Shown one piece after another: positions 36,970 to 37,095 of a stretch of DNA of 37,095 bases (the stretch's first letter is position 1; each line of letters opens with the position of its first letter). This DNA comes from an uncultured Bacteroidia bacterium (GTDB lineage: Bacteria; Bacteroidota; Bacteroidia; JACCXN01): assembly GCA_937995645.1 (NCBI GenBank), contig CALKJP010000076.1, positions 1 to 37,095 of the forward strand, written 5' to 3'. The position numbers and the translations under genes are program-made. The notes below the pieces were generated by a model that worked only from the letters and a program-made list of their open reading frames with translations, had not been told where the DNA came from and searched no databases.

Positions 36970-37095
36970 CTAAAGTAAAAATAAATCAGATATTACACAT
37001 ATTGCAAATACAACGCTGCCTATGCCATTTGTGGTAAAAAAAGCCAGATTTACTTTGCTTAAATCATTTGGTTTTACAATGCTATGCTGATAAAC
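36970..37095 (-). CDS. ubiA: UbiA-type prenyltransferase, C-terminal fragment
   Basis: Only the last 41 codons are in the window; the 5' part lies beyond the right edge. The fragment begins VYQHSIVKPNDLSKVNLAFF and goes on with TTNGIGSVVFAICVISDL, matching the conserved C-terminus of bacterial 4-hydroxybenzoate/menaquinone-type polyprenyltransferases, whose last helix carries the KPNDLSKVNLAFFT sequence. The exact prenyl acceptor cannot be told from this part. It is the first visible gene of the minus-strand group that continues with the MFS gene. Confidence 0.78.
   Translation of the reverse strand, partial: VYQHSIVKPNDLSKVNLAFFTTNGIGSVVFAICVISDLFLL

Overview
The window is 37 kb of AT-rich bacterial chromosome from a member of the Bacteroidota. 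The evidence is fourfold: -7 boxes of the form TAnnTTTG upstream of several genes; almost no Shine-Dalgarno sequences in the ribosomal protein genes; a secreted aminopeptidase ending in a Por/type IX secretion sorting domain (LNIYPNPA); and cysteine-poor L36 and S14 of the kind common in this phylum. The order or family cannot be fixed by eye. No tRNA, rRNA, CRISPR array, insertion sequence or prophage gene was seen, and no gene-free stretch exceeds 300 bases.

Layout. (1) 1-1655, minus: the first 551 codons of a UvrD/PcrA-type helicase, cut by the window edge. (2) 1927-19919, plus: one unbroken str-S10-spc-alpha array of 33 genes (rpsL to rplQ) covering most conserved ribosomal proteins, EF-G, SecY, methionine aminopeptidase, IF-1 and RNA polymerase alpha. 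A clear promoter precedes rpsL and a strong intrinsic terminator follows rplQ. (3) 20011-21126, plus: carA, with its own terminator. (4) 21214-26642, plus: two consecutive membrane-anchored SpoIIE-type (PP2C-like) phosphatases. They share a coiled-coil linker and output domain but have different sensory parts: a beta-propeller plus Y_Y_Y module in the first, TPR repeats in the second. The second has an apparent one-base frameshift inside its signal peptide. (5) 26643-30617, minus: a secreted M1 metallopeptidase and, upstream of it, a DUF2779 protein that looks like a fusion of a Cas4/RecB-like nuclease and a DEDD exonuclease. (6) 30728-31801, plus: aroB. (7) 31798-32749, minus: a MORN-like repeat lipo/periplasmic-type protein and a small Lys/Cys-rich secreted protein with 36-bp tandem repeats. 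(8) 32845-37095, minus: a compact group read as ubiA (partial) - MFS transporter - SanA/YdcF-like protein - comEC.

How the genes work together. The large array supplies the translation machinery, the SecY channel and transcription core alpha. carA and aroB are housekeeping biosynthesis genes. The least understood parts are the tandem phosphatases, which have no sigma-factor antagonist or HPt partner beside them, the DUF2779 nuclease-like protein, and the Cys-rich repeat protein. I found no convincing new multi-gene defence or metabolic system. The best leads are the phosphatase pair and the dual-nuclease protein.
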